64,000 nucleotides of DNA from Bacteroidota bacterium (GCA_016721765.1 JADKHO010000001.1:2096001-2160000), one strand, 5' to 3'; counted from the stretch's first letter, positions 1 to 9,568 are shown. Numbers and translations: made by a program. The notes: generated by a model from the letters alone, not told the origin.

Positions 1-1
1 T

Positions 2-154
2 TCTTCAAATAATATTTTGTTGACCTTTAAAAAGTATCCGGATTATAAGCCTTACAAACAATTTGAACAACCATTTGCTTCACCTGTTTCAATTCTCGAT
101 TTAATTGCACATGTTTCTTATGATAAAATTAATGAGCATATTTGGGAAAGCTGA
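2..154 (+). CDS. WbqC-like protein, C-terminal fragment
   Basis: This is an open frame entering from the left edge and ending with TGA at 152-154, giving the last 50 residues of a protein. The tail contains a YKPYKQFEQPF stretch followed by SPVSILDLI. The complete WbqC-family protein later in this window (33514-34131) ends with the comparable FENKYEFVPNLSILDALFN, so I read this as the end of a WbqC-like protein. WbqC-family genes are often found in O-antigen and capsule clusters next to WecE-type aminotransferases, and one follows here at 1225. The biochemical role of WbqC proteins is not well established. The identification rests on one short motif and could be wrong. Confidence 0.5.
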   Translation, partial: SSNNILLTFKKYPDYKPYKQFEQPFASPVSILDLIAHVSYDKINEHIWES

Positions 155-193
155 GTATTGGTTTTGCGCAATTAAATTGGGTGGAACACTCAA

Positions 194-1120
194 ATGAAGT
201 CACACATGGAGCTATCAATAGTTGCTACAATTTATAACGATGCTGCTTTGGTGCAGTCACTTTGTGAGCAGATATGCATGCATGTGAACCCAATGCAAGT
301 TGAGTATGAAATTATTTTGGTGAACGATGGAAGCAACGATAAGAGTGGAAGTGAAGTTGAAAGAATGTCGGAGCACTACCCGCACGTAAAAGGAATTGGC
401 CTAAGCCGTAATTATGGTCAGCAAATAGCCATGAGCGCCGGAATGGAATGTGCCAAAGGTAATTTTGTACTAATTATGGACGGAGATTTACAAAACCCTC
501 CCGATCAAATTCCTGCATTGTATCAGCGTATTAAAGAAGGATATGATCTTGTGTATACGACATCAACAACACGTAATTCATGGTCTGACAAGTTTAGTTC
601 TGCTGTTTTTTGGTGGACTTTAGCGAAGATTTTTAAAGTTAAAGTTGTTCCCCATCAGCTCATGATGAAAATTATGACAAAGGATTTTTTGAATCATTTT
701 AACTCTTATCGCGAGCGCTGTCGAACTGTTGTTGGAATTGTGAATGATATTGGATTTACATCCAGTGTGATTAAAGTTGAAAATGAAAAGCGTAAAGTGG
801 GAAGGAGTCATTATGGTTTTTTTACTCGATTTGCGCTGATGTTGGATTTGCTGATTAGTTTTAGCAAAGCACCTTTGAATGCAGCCATTTATGTAGGTCT
901 TTTTACATTTATTGCAACCTCAATTGCGTCAATTTATAAGCTTTATCAGTATTTTTATTGGCATATACTTCCCGGATATACATCCACTATTTTAGCTATT
1001 TTTTTCTTTGGAAGCCTCAATTTACTAGTGTTAGGATTTATTGGACGCTATGTGGCCAACATATATACAGAAGTGCAACAGCGCCCGCTTTATCATATCC
1101 AAAAAAAAATTAAACTGTAG
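194..1120 (+). CDS. Glycosyltransferase family 2, DPM1/ArnC-like, with two C-terminal membrane helices
   Basis: The GT-A domain starts at once with SIVATIYND. It carries VNDGSND (about residues 43-49) and the metal/nucleotide-binding DGD in IMDGDLQNPPD (about 95-105). A long C-terminal part contains two hydrophobic helices (about 230-250 and 265-290) and ends in a basic tail. This is the layout of polyprenyl-phosphate sugar transferases (DPM1, ArnC, GtrB), which move a sugar from a nucleotide onto undecaprenyl phosphate at the inner membrane. The donor sugar cannot be told from sequence. A second ATG at residue 5 (206) is an equally good start. It lies in the surface-polysaccharide cluster, 104 nt before the sugar aminotransferase. 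Confidence 0.88.
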   Translation: MKSHMELSIVATIYNDAALVQSLCEQICMHVNPMQVEYEIILVNDGSNDKSGSEVERMSEHYPHVKGIGLSRNYGQQIAMSAGMECAKGNFVLIMDGDLQNPPDQIPALYQRIKEGYDLVYTTSTTRNSWSDKFSSAVFWWTLAKIFKVKVVPHQLMMKIMTKDFLNHFNSYRERCRTVVGIVNDIGFTSSVIKVENEKRKVGRSHYGFFTRFALMLDLLISFSKAPLNAAIYVGLFTFIATSIASIYKLYQYFYWHILPGYTSTILAIFFFGSLNLLVLGFIGRYVANIYTEVQQRPLYHIQKKIKL

Positions 1121-1224
1121 CTTTTGAGCCTAGGAAAACAAAAATGTGCATTGACGCATGCTTTCATTACTTTTAATCGAATCGTGAGCGAAAATTAATG
1201 CTACTTTTATGCTCCAATTAGCGC

Positions 1225-2370
1225 ATGATAACTTTTAACAAGCCTTTTTTTGTTGGGACAGAACTGGAAAATATAAAGGAGGCAGTTTCATCCATGAAAA
1301 TTTCCGGGAATGGAGCATATACTCAAAAATGCCATCGTTTTTTTGAGGATAAATACGGCTTTCAGAAAGTGCTTCTCACTACTTCCTGCACTGCAGCGCT
1401 CGAAATGGCAGCTTTGCTTATGGATATTAAAGAAGGGGATGAGATTATTGTTCCTTCATTTACATTTGTTTCTACTGCAAATGCATTTGTGTTGCGCGGG
1501 GCTAATATTGTATTTGCAGACAGCTCATCAAGAAATCCCAATATCGATGTTAGTCGACTCGAGACTTTAATTACACCAAAAACAAGAGCAATTGTTGTTG
1601 TGCATTATGCCGGTGTTGCATGCGATATGGAAGCGCTAGTTGAGCTTGCGCATAAGTACAAACTTTATTTGGTGGAGGATGCAGCGCATGCAATACATGC
1701 TTTTTATAAGGACAAGCCCTTGGGAAGCTTTGGTCATTTTGCGGCATTTTCATTTCATGAAACAAAAAATATTAGTTCCGGAGAAGGTGGAATGTTGGTT
1801 ATAAATGACACCAAGTTTTTCGACCGTGCTGAAATAATATGGGAAAAGGGAACAAATCGTGCAGCTTTTTTTCGCGGAGAAATAGCTAAATACAACTGGA
1901 TGGATATTGGTTCATCTTATTTACCGTCTGATATTACCGCTGCAATTCTTTACGCGCAACTTCAACAAATTGAAAGTATTCAGAGCAAAAGAATCGCTTT
2001 GTGGAATGAGTATGCCAGCTTAATGCAGCCATTGATAGATAGCAATAGGATGAATAACTGCTTTATTCCCGATTTTGCACACCATAATGCACATTTGTTT
2101 TATTTGTTATGCAAGAGTGCCGAGGAGAGAGGGCAGTTGCTGTTGCATTTGAATGGTAATGAAATTCAGGCCCTTGGGCATTATTTGCCTTTGCATTTAG
2201 CACCCTTTCAGCGAAATACGGTTATTCCCCAAAGTTTAAATGAATGCATCCGCTACAGTAATTGTCTGGTTCGTTTTCCGATGTATTTTGAATTAAGCAT
2301 CCAGCAAGTGCGTCAAATAGTAGCAAGCGTTAAAGAATTTTATAATTTTGAAAAAACATTAAATACGTGA
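1225..2370 (+). CDS. wecE: dTDP-4-amino-4,6-dideoxygalactose transaminase (WecE/RffA type)
   Basis: A PLP-dependent DegT/DnrJ/EryC1/StrS aminotransferase of 381 residues, the usual length. The N-terminus with PFFVGTELENI is characteristic of the WecE/RffA branch. The PLP region shows TSCTAALEM (about 53-61), EDAAHA (151-156) and the Schiff-base lysine in FHETKNISSGEGG, about Lys181. WecE transfers an amino group from glutamate to dTDP-4-keto-6-deoxyglucose, giving dTDP-4-amino-4,6-dideoxygalactose (Fuc4N). The rmlA/rmlB genes for its substrate and the usual N-acetyltransferase are not in this window. The stop codon overlaps the GTG start of the next gene, so the two are probably co-translated. 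Confidence 0.88.
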   Translation: MITFNKPFFVGTELENIKEAVSSMKISGNGAYTQKCHRFFEDKYGFQKVLLTTSCTAALEMAALLMDIKEGDEIIVPSFTFVSTANAFVLRGANIVFADSSSRNPNIDVSRLETLITPKTRAIVVVHYAGVACDMEALVELAHKYKLYLVEDAAHAIHAFYKDKPLGSFGHFAAFSFHETKNISSGEGGMLVINDTKFFDRAEIIWEKGTNRAAFFRGEIAKYNWMDIGSSYLPSDITAAILYAQLQQIESIQSKRIALWNEYASLMQPLIDSNRMNNCFIPDFAHHNAHLFYLLCKSAEERGQLLLHLNGNEIQALGHYLPLHLAPFQRNTVIPQSLNECIRYSNCLVRFPMYFELSIQQVRQIVASVKEFYNFEKTLNT

Positions 2371-3710
2371 TTAGATTTATTAAGGAGGAGTTTTTGTTTC
2401 TATTTTTAGTTATCAGTTGGACAATTGTTGGAATTTATTTTGGACCTGCTATATATATTTATTTGCCTTTGAGTATTGTTTTGCTGAAGGTTCAAAATCA
2501 AATAATGTACTTATTTCTTGGATTTTTTTTGGTGCTGATATTTAGCGATAGCAGGCACTATGAAATGATGTGGGCAGCAGGTGTCAAAGAGGTATACATT
2601 GTGTTTTTGGGTATCTTCTTATTTTTAGATAGAAAAAGTTTTGCAGTTTCTAATACGTTTTATCAGCGCTTTCTTCCATTTCTTTTGGTAGCGGTATATT
2701 GTGATATGGACTCGCCGGATGTTTGGCTCGCACTTCAAAAAACATTGTCTTATTTTTTATTGCTGGCAGTAGTACCTAATTATGTAATAAAGCTGTATTA
2801 CGAAGATGCACAGCGGTTCTTTCATTCGCTTATCATGCTCGCTTGCTTGGTGTTATTGGTAGGATTAGTTTTTGTTTTTGTTTCCTACGATTTAGTTTTT
2901 TTCGCAAAACGATATTGTGGTTTACTTGGAAATCCCAATGGATTGGGAATTTATTGTATGATGATATTTTTGCTATTATCTACCATTAAAAATTTGTATC
3001 CGGATTGTTTTACTAAAAGGGAATATCTTTTTATTTATTTAGTCATTTTCTTTTCGGTGTTTCTTTCAGGCGCACGCAGCTCCATTTTGGCAATGGGAAT
3101 TTTTATGCTGTTTAATTATTTTTATAAAATGTCGTCCTTTCTTGGTTTCATTGTATTTCTCTTGATTATTTTATCCTATCAACTTTTTGAAGATAACTTT
3201 GCATTAATAGTGAATGCGTTGAACCTCGAGAAGTATATTCGTTTAGAAACGATAAACACAGCCTCCGGACGCATCATCGCATGGAGTTTTGCATGGGAGG
3301 AAATTCAAAAGAACATATTTTTTGGACGTGGATTTTCGTATACCGATATTTTGTTCCATGTGAATGAGAAGAGCCTAAGTGTTAAGGGGCATCAAGGTAA
3401 TGCGCACAATTCCTACCTCACACTATGGTTGGAAACCGGATTGGTGGGATTGTTCTTTTATTTATTTGCTTTAATCTCCGAGTTTATTCGATCGTTTAAA
3501 AAAACGCATGTAACTATTCCAATTATGTATGCTTTGCTATTTCAAATATTTTTTGAATCCTGGCTGGCTTCTTCACTAAATCCGTATACCATAAATCTGA
3601 TAATGATATTAGTTATTGCATCCGTGGCTACAAAAGAATTTAATAGGGGAAAGCAAGAATTGCCAGAAGAAATTCCAGATTTTTATCCTCAACGATTTGT
3701 CCCTCGCTAA
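2367..3710 (+). CDS. O-antigen ligase/polymerase-like membrane protein (Wzy_C)
   Basis: A 447-residue, mostly hydrophobic protein with about ten or more predicted membrane helices. A large loop near the C-terminal third carries GNAHNSYLTLWLETGLVG (about residues 345-362), the pattern typical of the O-antigen ligase/polymerase family (PF04932). LSGARSS (about 233-239) lies earlier. Such proteins polymerise O-units or ligate glycans to lipid A at the periplasmic face. Ligase and polymerase cannot be separated from sequence alone. The start is GTG in the sequence GTGA, overlapping the transaminase stop. The small cytoplasmic C-terminal tail ends at an ordinary TAA. Confidence 0.8.
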   Translation: MIRFIKEEFLFLFLVISWTIVGIYFGPAIYIYLPLSIVLLKVQNQIMYLFLGFFLVLIFSDSRHYEMMWAAGVKEVYIVFLGIFLFLDRKSFAVSNTFYQRFLPFLLVAVYCDMDSPDVWLALQKTLSYFLLLAVVPNYVIKLYYEDAQRFFHSLIMLACLVLLVGLVFVFVSYDLVFFAKRYCGLLGNPNGLGIYCMMIFLLLSTIKNLYPDCFTKREYLFIYLVIFFSVFLSGARSSILAMGIFMLFNYFYKMSSFLGFIVFLLIILSYQLFEDNFALIVNALNLEKYIRLETINTASGRIIAWSFAWEEIQKNIFFGRGFSYTDILFHVNEKSLSVKGHQGNAHNSYLTLWLETGLVGLFFYLFALISEFIRSFKKTHVTIPIMYALLFQIFFESWLASSLNPYTINLIMILVIASVATKEFNRGKQELPEEIPDFYPQRFVPR

Positions 3711-3718
3711 TAAACCGC

Positions 3719-4777
3719 ATGACAAAACCAGGTAAATTTCTGTTTCTCTATTCTGAATTAGCCGGATATATGTTAGCCTGCATGAAATTGCTTGCTGCAT
3801 CAAAATCGGTTGAGCTATATGTGGTGCGCTGGCCGGTAAATAAAGAAGCCCCTTTTGAGTTTTCTTTTCCCGATAATATTGTGGTGCGTCAGAAGGAGGA
3901 ATTTACCCTCCCAAAATTGAAAAAATTTGTTGCTGCGATTCAGCCGGATGTTATTTATTGCAGCGGTTGGATGGATAAAGACTATGTTAAAATTTGTAAG
4001 CAGTATCGTAAATCAATTCCTGTTATTACGGCATTCGACAACAAATGGAAAGGGAGTTTAAAGCAGCACATTGCTTCGATGGTAAGTCCGTTTACCATAA
4101 AAAAATATTTCAGCCATTGTTTTGTTCCGGGTGAACAGCAATATAAATATGCACTCAAATTAGGCTTCGATAAAGCTCATATTCTTCCCGGACTTTACGC
4201 CGCAGATGTGGATTTTTTTTACCAGCAATACCTAGACAACAAGGAATCGAAAAGAAAAAAATTTCCCAAGCGATTTATTTATGTGGGGCGTTATTACGAT
4301 TTTAAAGGAATTCAAGAATTATGGAAAGCATTCGTTGAGTTGCAAGCTGAATCCCCAAGCGAATGGGAGCTTTGGTGTTTTGGAACCGGCGATTTAACAC
4401 CTTTGGTACATCCCAAAATTAAACACTTTGGCTTTGTTCAACTCGAAGCACAGAAAAAGTATATTGCTCAAACCGGTATCATTGTTTTACCGAGCAAATT
4501 TGAGCCATGGGCGGTTGTTGTGCATGAGTATGCTGCAGCAGGTTTTCCACTTCTACTAAGTAAGGAAGTTGGATCCATCAGTAATTTTTTGAGAGAAGGG
4601 GAGAACGGTTTTTCATTTACCGGTGGTAACATTCCCGAGATTAAAAGGGCCATGAAAAAGATGATGCAGCTTTCTGATAAAAGCAAAAATGCTATGAGCG
4701 ATTTGAGTGCTGAATTGGCGCTTAAAATAACACCTCAAAAATGGGTGGAAACAATTTACTCAGTGTATAAAAAATAA
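3719..4777 (+). CDS. Glycosyltransferase family 4
   Basis: A 352-residue GT-B enzyme. The C-terminal nucleotide-sugar domain contains FIYVGRYYDFKGIQELW (about residues 184-200) and the GT4 EX7E-type motif in FEPWAVVVHEYAAAGFPLLL (about 261-280). The N-terminal acceptor domain is divergent. It is probably cytoplasmic or peripherally membrane-bound and adds one sugar to a lipid-linked repeat unit. The ATG lies 8 nt after the previous stop, and the next gene starts 5 nt after this one ends, so it belongs to the same operon. Donor and acceptor are unknown. Confidence 0.85.
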   Translation: MTKPGKFLFLYSELAGYMLACMKLLAASKSVELYVVRWPVNKEAPFEFSFPDNIVVRQKEEFTLPKLKKFVAAIQPDVIYCSGWMDKDYVKICKQYRKSIPVITAFDNKWKGSLKQHIASMVSPFTIKKYFSHCFVPGEQQYKYALKLGFDKAHILPGLYAADVDFFYQQYLDNKESKRKKFPKRFIYVGRYYDFKGIQELWKAFVELQAESPSEWELWCFGTGDLTPLVHPKIKHFGFVQLEAQKKYIAQTGIIVLPSKFEPWAVVVHEYAAAGFPLLLSKEVGSISNFLREGENGFSFTGGNIPEIKRAMKKMMQLSDKSKNAMSDLSAELALKITPQKWVETIYSVYKK

Positions 4778-4782
4778 ACCGT

Positions 4783-6672
4783 ATGTGCGGAATAAATATC
4801 GTAGTTGGAATTGCTGACAAACAACAAGCATACAAGGTAATTGGAGCCATGAATGCCGCAATGGCGCATCGCGGACCTGATAACGATGGCATTTTTACGG
4901 AGGTAAATGTTGCACTTGGTCACCGCCGACTTTCTATCATCGATTTAAGTGCCGCCGGAAATCAACCTATGTCGGGAGCCAATGAGCGCTACCAGATTGT
5001 GTACAATGGTGAATTTTATAATTATCGAGAAGTAAAAGCGCAACTCTTGCAAGATGCTAACCCTTACGAATTTAAATTTGCGAGTGACACGGAAGTGATA
5101 TTGGCTGCCTACCATAAATGGGGAGTTAATTGCCTCGAGCACATTAATGGGATGTTTGCTTTTGCCATTTGGGATAGCTTAAAGAAGGAAGTTTTTATAG
5201 CACGCGATCGATTAGGCATTAAACCCTTGTATTATTACGAAAATAATGGCACGCACATTTTTTCATCTGAAATTCGATCACTGCTCTCAAGCGGATTAAT
5301 TCCGCGAAAGCTAAATAAATCGGGCTTAGTAGATTATTTAAGGTATCAAACAGTGCATGCACCACAAACAATTATTGAAGGTGTTAAAATGGTGATGCCG
5401 GGCAGTTATTTATTAATTAATACAGAAAGTAAAACTGTAATTGAAGCTAAAAAATATTGGCAGTTGAATGCCGATAAGGCAACTGAAAATGCGCCAAAAT
5501 CATACAAACAAGTTTGCGAGGAAGTATATGACTTGCTTTTTAAATCGGTTCAACGACGGTTGATTGCAGATGTTCCTTTTGGGGCATTCTTAAGTGGAGG
5601 TATTGATTCGAGTGCAGTGGTAGGATTAATGAGCAAAGCTTCATCACAAACCGTAAAAACATTTTCGGTTAGCTTTGATGAACGCGAATTTAGCGAAGCA
5701 AAGTATGCCCAAATGGTTGCTGATAAATTTAAGACCGACCATCACGAGATTAAGCTTACAGCCGAGTATTTTATGCAAGAATTGCCATCCGCCCTGCGTG
5801 CCATGGATCATCCAAGTGGTGATGGCCCTAATACATACATTGTTTCAAAAGTTACAAAAAATTCAGGCATTACTATGGCTTTATCGGGCTTGGGAGGTGA
5901 TGAGTTATTTGCAGGCTATGATATTTTTAAGCGTAGCTTGAAATTGCAAAATTATAAATGGTTAGCAAGTATTCCGGCTTTCGCGAAAAGGGTTCCGGCA
6001 CTTTTATTACAAACCTTCAAGGCAGGAATCGCATCCGATAAAATAGCAGAATTACTAGCTTTAAAGGAGTTTAATTTTGAAAGTACTTACCCACTATCCC
6101 GACAAGTAATGTTGGAAGAAAAGATAGCACAATTGGTGGCTATGCCTCAACTTCCTGTAAATGCTGTTTCAGAAATATTAAATGGTTTGCAGTTAAATCG
6201 TTTTGATTCGGAATTGAGTAAAGTTTCGGTGGCCGAGATTAGTACGTACATGCAAAATGTGCTTTTACGTGATACCGATCAAATGAGTATGGCAAGTGCC
6301 CTTGAAGTGCGTGTACCCTTTCTCGACTATCACTTGGTTGAATATGTGTTATCACTTAGCGATGCTTATAAATACCCCAGCACACCTAAAAAATTATTGA
6401 TTGATGCGCTAGGACCACTCCTTCCGGCAGAAATTGTAAATCGCCCTAAAATGGGCTTCACGCTGCCTTGGAAACATTGGATGAAAAATGAAATGAAGCA
6501 ATTTTGCGAAGAACGCATGCAATCCTTAAGCGCGCGTAATTCTTTTCACAAAACCGAAATTCTAAATTTGTGGAATGCATTTTTGGCCGACGATGTGCGC
6601 ATTACTTGGAGCCGCATTTGGTATTTGGTAGTGCTTGAGGATTGGCTGATTCAAAACAATATTGAAGATTAA
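4783..6672 (+). CDS. asnB: Asparagine synthetase (glutamine-hydrolysing) family protein
   Basis: A 629-residue class-II glutamine amidotransferase fused to an Asn-synthetase domain. Cys2 (MCGIN) is the Ntn nucleophile exposed after removal of Met1. The glutaminase part shows HRGPDNDG, LGHRRLSIIDLS and YNGEFYN. The ATP-pyrophosphatase loop LSGGIDSSAV lies near residue 270, and LSGLGGDELFAGY near 366-378. Because it sits between glycosyltransferases, it may amidate a sugar carboxylate in the polysaccharide, as AsnB paralogues in O-antigen clusters are thought to do, instead of making free asparagine. That is inference from context. Spacing is 5 nt upstream and a 1-nt overlap (TAATG) downstream. 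Confidence 0.9.
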   Translation: MCGINIVVGIADKQQAYKVIGAMNAAMAHRGPDNDGIFTEVNVALGHRRLSIIDLSAAGNQPMSGANERYQIVYNGEFYNYREVKAQLLQDANPYEFKFASDTEVILAAYHKWGVNCLEHINGMFAFAIWDSLKKEVFIARDRLGIKPLYYYENNGTHIFSSEIRSLLSSGLIPRKLNKSGLVDYLRYQTVHAPQTIIEGVKMVMPGSYLLINTESKTVIEAKKYWQLNADKATENAPKSYKQVCEEVYDLLFKSVQRRLIADVPFGAFLSGGIDSSAVVGLMSKASSQTVKTFSVSFDEREFSEAKYAQMVADKFKTDHHEIKLTAEYFMQELPSALRAMDHPSGDGPNTYIVSKVTKNSGITMALSGLGGDELFAGYDIFKRSLKLQNYKWLASIPAFAKRVPALLLQTFKAGIASDKIAELLALKEFNFESTYPLSRQVMLEEKIAQLVAMPQLPVNAVSEILNGLQLNRFDSELSKVSVAEISTYMQNVLLRDTDQMSMASALEVRVPFLDYHLVEYVLSLSDAYKYPSTPKKLLIDALGPLLPAEIVNRPKMGFTLPWKHWMKNEMKQFCEERMQSLSARNSFHKTEILNLWNAFLADDVRITWSRIWYLVVLEDWLIQNNIED

Positions 6673-7826
6673 TGCCTGCAAAAAAAAGGATTCTTGTTTT
6701 TATTGATTGGTACCTTCCCGGTTTCCGTGCAGGCGGTCCAATACAATCATGCGCCAATTTGGTGGATCACTTAAGTGCTGAATTCGAATTTTATATAGTA
6801 ACGAGAGACACGGATTATTGCGAAACCAAACCCTATGAAGGAATTGTGTCTGATGCGTGGAATATTTTGGATAATGGAACTCAAGTGTATTATGTTTCTA
6901 CTGCTTCATTGAACCGTGTTTTTATAAAAAAAATATGCGTAGAAACGAAATTTGATTTTGTTTACATCAATGGAGTGTACTCCTTTTATTTTTCAATTCT
7001 TCCCCTCTTTTATCTTCGAAATGTTGTTGCCAAAAGAGTTGTAGTTGCCACCCGAGGAATGCTTGCTGAGAGTGCTATAGCAGTGAAAAAAACGAAGAAA
7101 TCAATTTTTCTTCAGGTGTCAAAACGCTTGGGATTATTTAAGCACGTTACATTTCAGGCCAGCACTGTTGCTGAAGTGAGCGATATTAAAAGGGTAATGG
7201 GCAAGGAATCAAAGATTGTACTCGCAGCAAATCTGCCCAAAAAGGCCGCACCACACCACTTTTCAAAACGAGAAAAAGTTTCGGGAAGTATAAAGCTGGT
7301 AAACATTGCACGCATCGCACCTGAAAAGAACTTAAAGTTTGCATTGGAAATATTGCGTGAAGTGAAAGCGAATGTTGCGTTTGATTTTTATGGTCCGATT
7401 TACGCTGAAGCATATTACGAAGAATGTAAATTGCTGATTGCGCAAATGCCTTCAAATATTAAGGTTACCTATAAAGATAGTATCGAAAGCAGCAAAGTTA
7501 ATGAGGTGTTTCAGAGTTATCACGCCCTATTTATGCCCACTTTGGGCGAGAATTTTGGACACATTATTTTGGAATCTTTGGTAGCTGGGAGCCCTGTTTT
7601 GATTAGTGACCAAACACCATGGAAGGATCTTCAAAACAGGAGTTTGGGATTTGACGTATCTTTAAATGATAAAGCGTCATTCGTAAATGCAATCGAGCAA
7701 ATGGCTGCGCTAGATGGTGATGAGTTTGCGAAGTGGTCGCTTGCGGCTTATAATTTTGGAAAAGAATTCGTGAATAACCCTGAAGTTTTAAAACAAAACT
7801 TAAATTTGTTCGAAGTCAATGCATAA
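6672..7826 (+). CDS. Glycosyltransferase family 4
   Basis: A 384-residue GT-B protein. The N-terminus DWYLPGFRAGGPIQSCANL is the glycine-rich loop seen in many GT4 enzymes that act on exopolysaccharides. The C-terminal domain has ARIAPEKNLKFALEIL (about 218-233) and PTLGENFGHIILESLVAGSP (about 293-312), whose Glu residues form the EX7E motif. It starts inside the asnB stop (TAATG) and overlaps the next gene by 8 nt, so translation is probably coupled. Donor sugar unknown. Confidence 0.86.
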   Translation: MPAKKRILVFIDWYLPGFRAGGPIQSCANLVDHLSAEFEFYIVTRDTDYCETKPYEGIVSDAWNILDNGTQVYYVSTASLNRVFIKKICVETKFDFVYINGVYSFYFSILPLFYLRNVVAKRVVVATRGMLAESAIAVKKTKKSIFLQVSKRLGLFKHVTFQASTVAEVSDIKRVMGKESKIVLAANLPKKAAPHHFSKREKVSGSIKLVNIARIAPEKNLKFALEILREVKANVAFDFYGPIYAEAYYEECKLLIAQMPSNIKVTYKDSIESSKVNEVFQSYHALFMPTLGENFGHIILESLVAGSPVLISDQTPWKDLQNRSLGFDVSLNDKASFVNAIEQMAALDGDEFAKWSLAAYNFGKEFVNNPEVLKQNLNLFEVNA

Positions 7827-8391
7827 TATGGTTAAAACGGATTTATCTCGGTTTTCGAATTCATGGTATTCGCCACAAGCGGGAATCATAAAGCGTTTGC
7901 TTTGGTTTTGTATGAATGTGGCTTTTTTTATTAATCCGCTCTTTGCTTTCAATAGATTTAAACTTTTTTTATTGCGGCTATTTGGCGCCAGGATTGGGAA
8001 AGGAGTGATAATAAAACCGTCTGTGAACATTAAGTATCCGTGGTTGCTAAGCATCGGAGATAATTGCTGGATAGGAGAAAATGTGTGGATTGATAACTTG
8101 GCGGAAGTAAATATTGAATCGAATGTTTGCATTTCGCAAGGTGCATTCTTGCTTTGTGGCAATCACAATTATAAAAAGCCGACCTTTGATTTGGAGATTG
8201 GCAAAATTTTGCTCGAGGAAGGTGTTTGGATTGGAGCAAAGTCGGTGGTATGTCCCGGAGTAACCTGTCATTCGCATGCAGTATTAGCAGTTGGCTCCAT
8301 AGCAACAAGTAATCTTGAAGCATATTGGGTGTATCAAGGTAATCCTGCACAAAAGTTGAGAGAACGGAAAATGCAATTCGAAAAGAACTAA
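7819..8391 (+). CDS. WcaF-type O-acetyltransferase (left-handed beta-helix)
   Basis: A 190-residue member of the CysE/LacA/NodL acetyltransferase family. A short hydrophobic N-terminal segment (about 32-50) precedes hexapeptide-repeat sequence: IGKGVIIKPSVNIKYP, IGDNCWIGENVWIDN, VNIESNVCISQGA. The catalytic region carries GNHNY (about 114-118, His presumed catalytic) and GVWIGAKSVVCPGV (about 135-148). The pattern matches putative colanic-acid acetyltransferase WcaF, which acetylates a sugar of an exopolysaccharide unit using acetyl-CoA. An in-frame ATG at 7828 is an alternative start; the first ATG overlaps the preceding gene by 8 nt. Confidence 0.87.
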   Translation: MHNMVKTDLSRFSNSWYSPQAGIIKRLLWFCMNVAFFINPLFAFNRFKLFLLRLFGARIGKGVIIKPSVNIKYPWLLSIGDNCWIGENVWIDNLAEVNIESNVCISQGAFLLCGNHNYKKPTFDLEIGKILLEEGVWIGAKSVVCPGVTCHSHAVLAVGSIATSNLEAYWVYQGNPAQKLRERKMQFEKN

Positions 8392-8405
8392 TTTTTAACC
8401 TAGAA

Positions 8406-9563
8406 ATGTCTGATTCGAATACACGAATTGTAGTAAGAACGCACAGCTTAAATTATGCTGAGAAGCGTTTATTTGCAGGCATTCCTTTAAAAAATTACGA
8501 GGTAAAAAAGCTGATTGATTTTGTGCGTTTTCCGGCACATTTGTATTGGCGTATAAAAAAGAAACCACATCCCTTTTTAACCAATCTGTTTTGTGATTTT
8601 GGATTAAATAAGTACCAATTGTTGCATTTTTTTAATGCCATCAATATGGGAAATCAGCCCTGGTTAACCACTTTCGAGCGTTACTTACCCAGAGACGCAC
8701 ATCATCCCGGGGAGGAGCCAAAAGAAAACTGGTACATCAATTATGTGTTAAAAAGAGTGGCGCATAAAAGTTGTAAAAAGCTGATAGCAATTAGTGATTA
8801 TGCTTACCGTTCTCAAGTCCGCTACTTAGAGGAATATGGCAAGTATCAAAATGAAATTTTAAGTAAAATTATTGTCTTGCATCCCCCACAAAAATTAATG
8901 ATACAGCACTGGGAGGAAAAAAAGAAAGACCCTGATTTCACTGTCTTTACTATAGTGGGTGCCGATTTTTTTAGAAAAGGCGGCATGGAGGTCTTGCATG
9001 TTTTTGAGCGTTTGTTTAAAGAAGGAAGGAATGTAAAACTCAATATTATTTCGAGTTTAGATTATGGTGATTATGCCTCCTTGGCCACAAAGGAGGATCA
9101 AACAAAAGCTTTGACAATTATTAATAAGTATGAACACATAAGCCATTACAGTGCTATTCCCAATGAAGCTGTAATGGAAATATTGCTGAAAACTGACATT
9201 GGTTTATTGCCCACTTACGACGATACCTATGGATATTTTGTGTTGGAATGTCAAGCATTTGGATGCCCGGTAATTTCTACCAATGGAGGAGCACTTCCTG
9301 AAATAAATAACAATGAAGTGGGCTGGATGATTGATGTACCTTTATTTAAAGATGGACGTTCCTTGCCGAAGGAGCCTGATCAGAAAATAACATTTAGTGC
9401 AGTGGTGGAAGAAAAATTGTACGCATTTGTTTTGGAAGCTTTAAACAACCCCGGTATTATCAGGCAAAAGGGAGAGAAAGCCATGCAACGGATTTTAAAA
9501 GAGCACGATATGGATGTGTATACCAAGCGCATGGAAGAGATATATACACAAGCATTGGCCTAA
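8406..9563 (+). CDS. Glycosyltransferase family 4
   Basis: A 385-residue GT-B protein. The C-terminal domain shows FTIVGADFFRKGGMEVLHVF (about 178-197) and TYDDTYGYFVLECQAFGCPV (about 274-293), giving the GT4 donor-binding signature, followed by STNGGALPEI. The N-terminal domain resembles no donor-specific subfamily that I can name. It lies 14 nt after the acetyltransferase and 5 nt before the last GT2, within the same operon. Confidence 0.83.
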   Translation: MSDSNTRIVVRTHSLNYAEKRLFAGIPLKNYEVKKLIDFVRFPAHLYWRIKKKPHPFLTNLFCDFGLNKYQLLHFFNAINMGNQPWLTTFERYLPRDAHHPGEEPKENWYINYVLKRVAHKSCKKLIAISDYAYRSQVRYLEEYGKYQNEILSKIIVLHPPQKLMIQHWEEKKKDPDFTVFTIVGADFFRKGGMEVLHVFERLFKEGRNVKLNIISSLDYGDYASLATKEDQTKALTIINKYEHISHYSAIPNEAVMEILLKTDIGLLPTYDDTYGYFVLECQAFGCPVISTNGGALPEINNNEVGWMIDVPLFKDGRSLPKEPDQKITFSAVVEEKLYAFVLEALNNPGIIRQKGEKAMQRILKEHDMDVYTKRMEEIYTQALA

Positions 9564-9568
9564 TAATT

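Noticed and set aside
7186..8350. Several minus-strand ORFs of 76-120 codons inside the GT4 and WcaF genes
   Set aside because: They lie wholly or mostly inside strongly supported plus-strand genes, have irregular composition, and show no recognisable motif.
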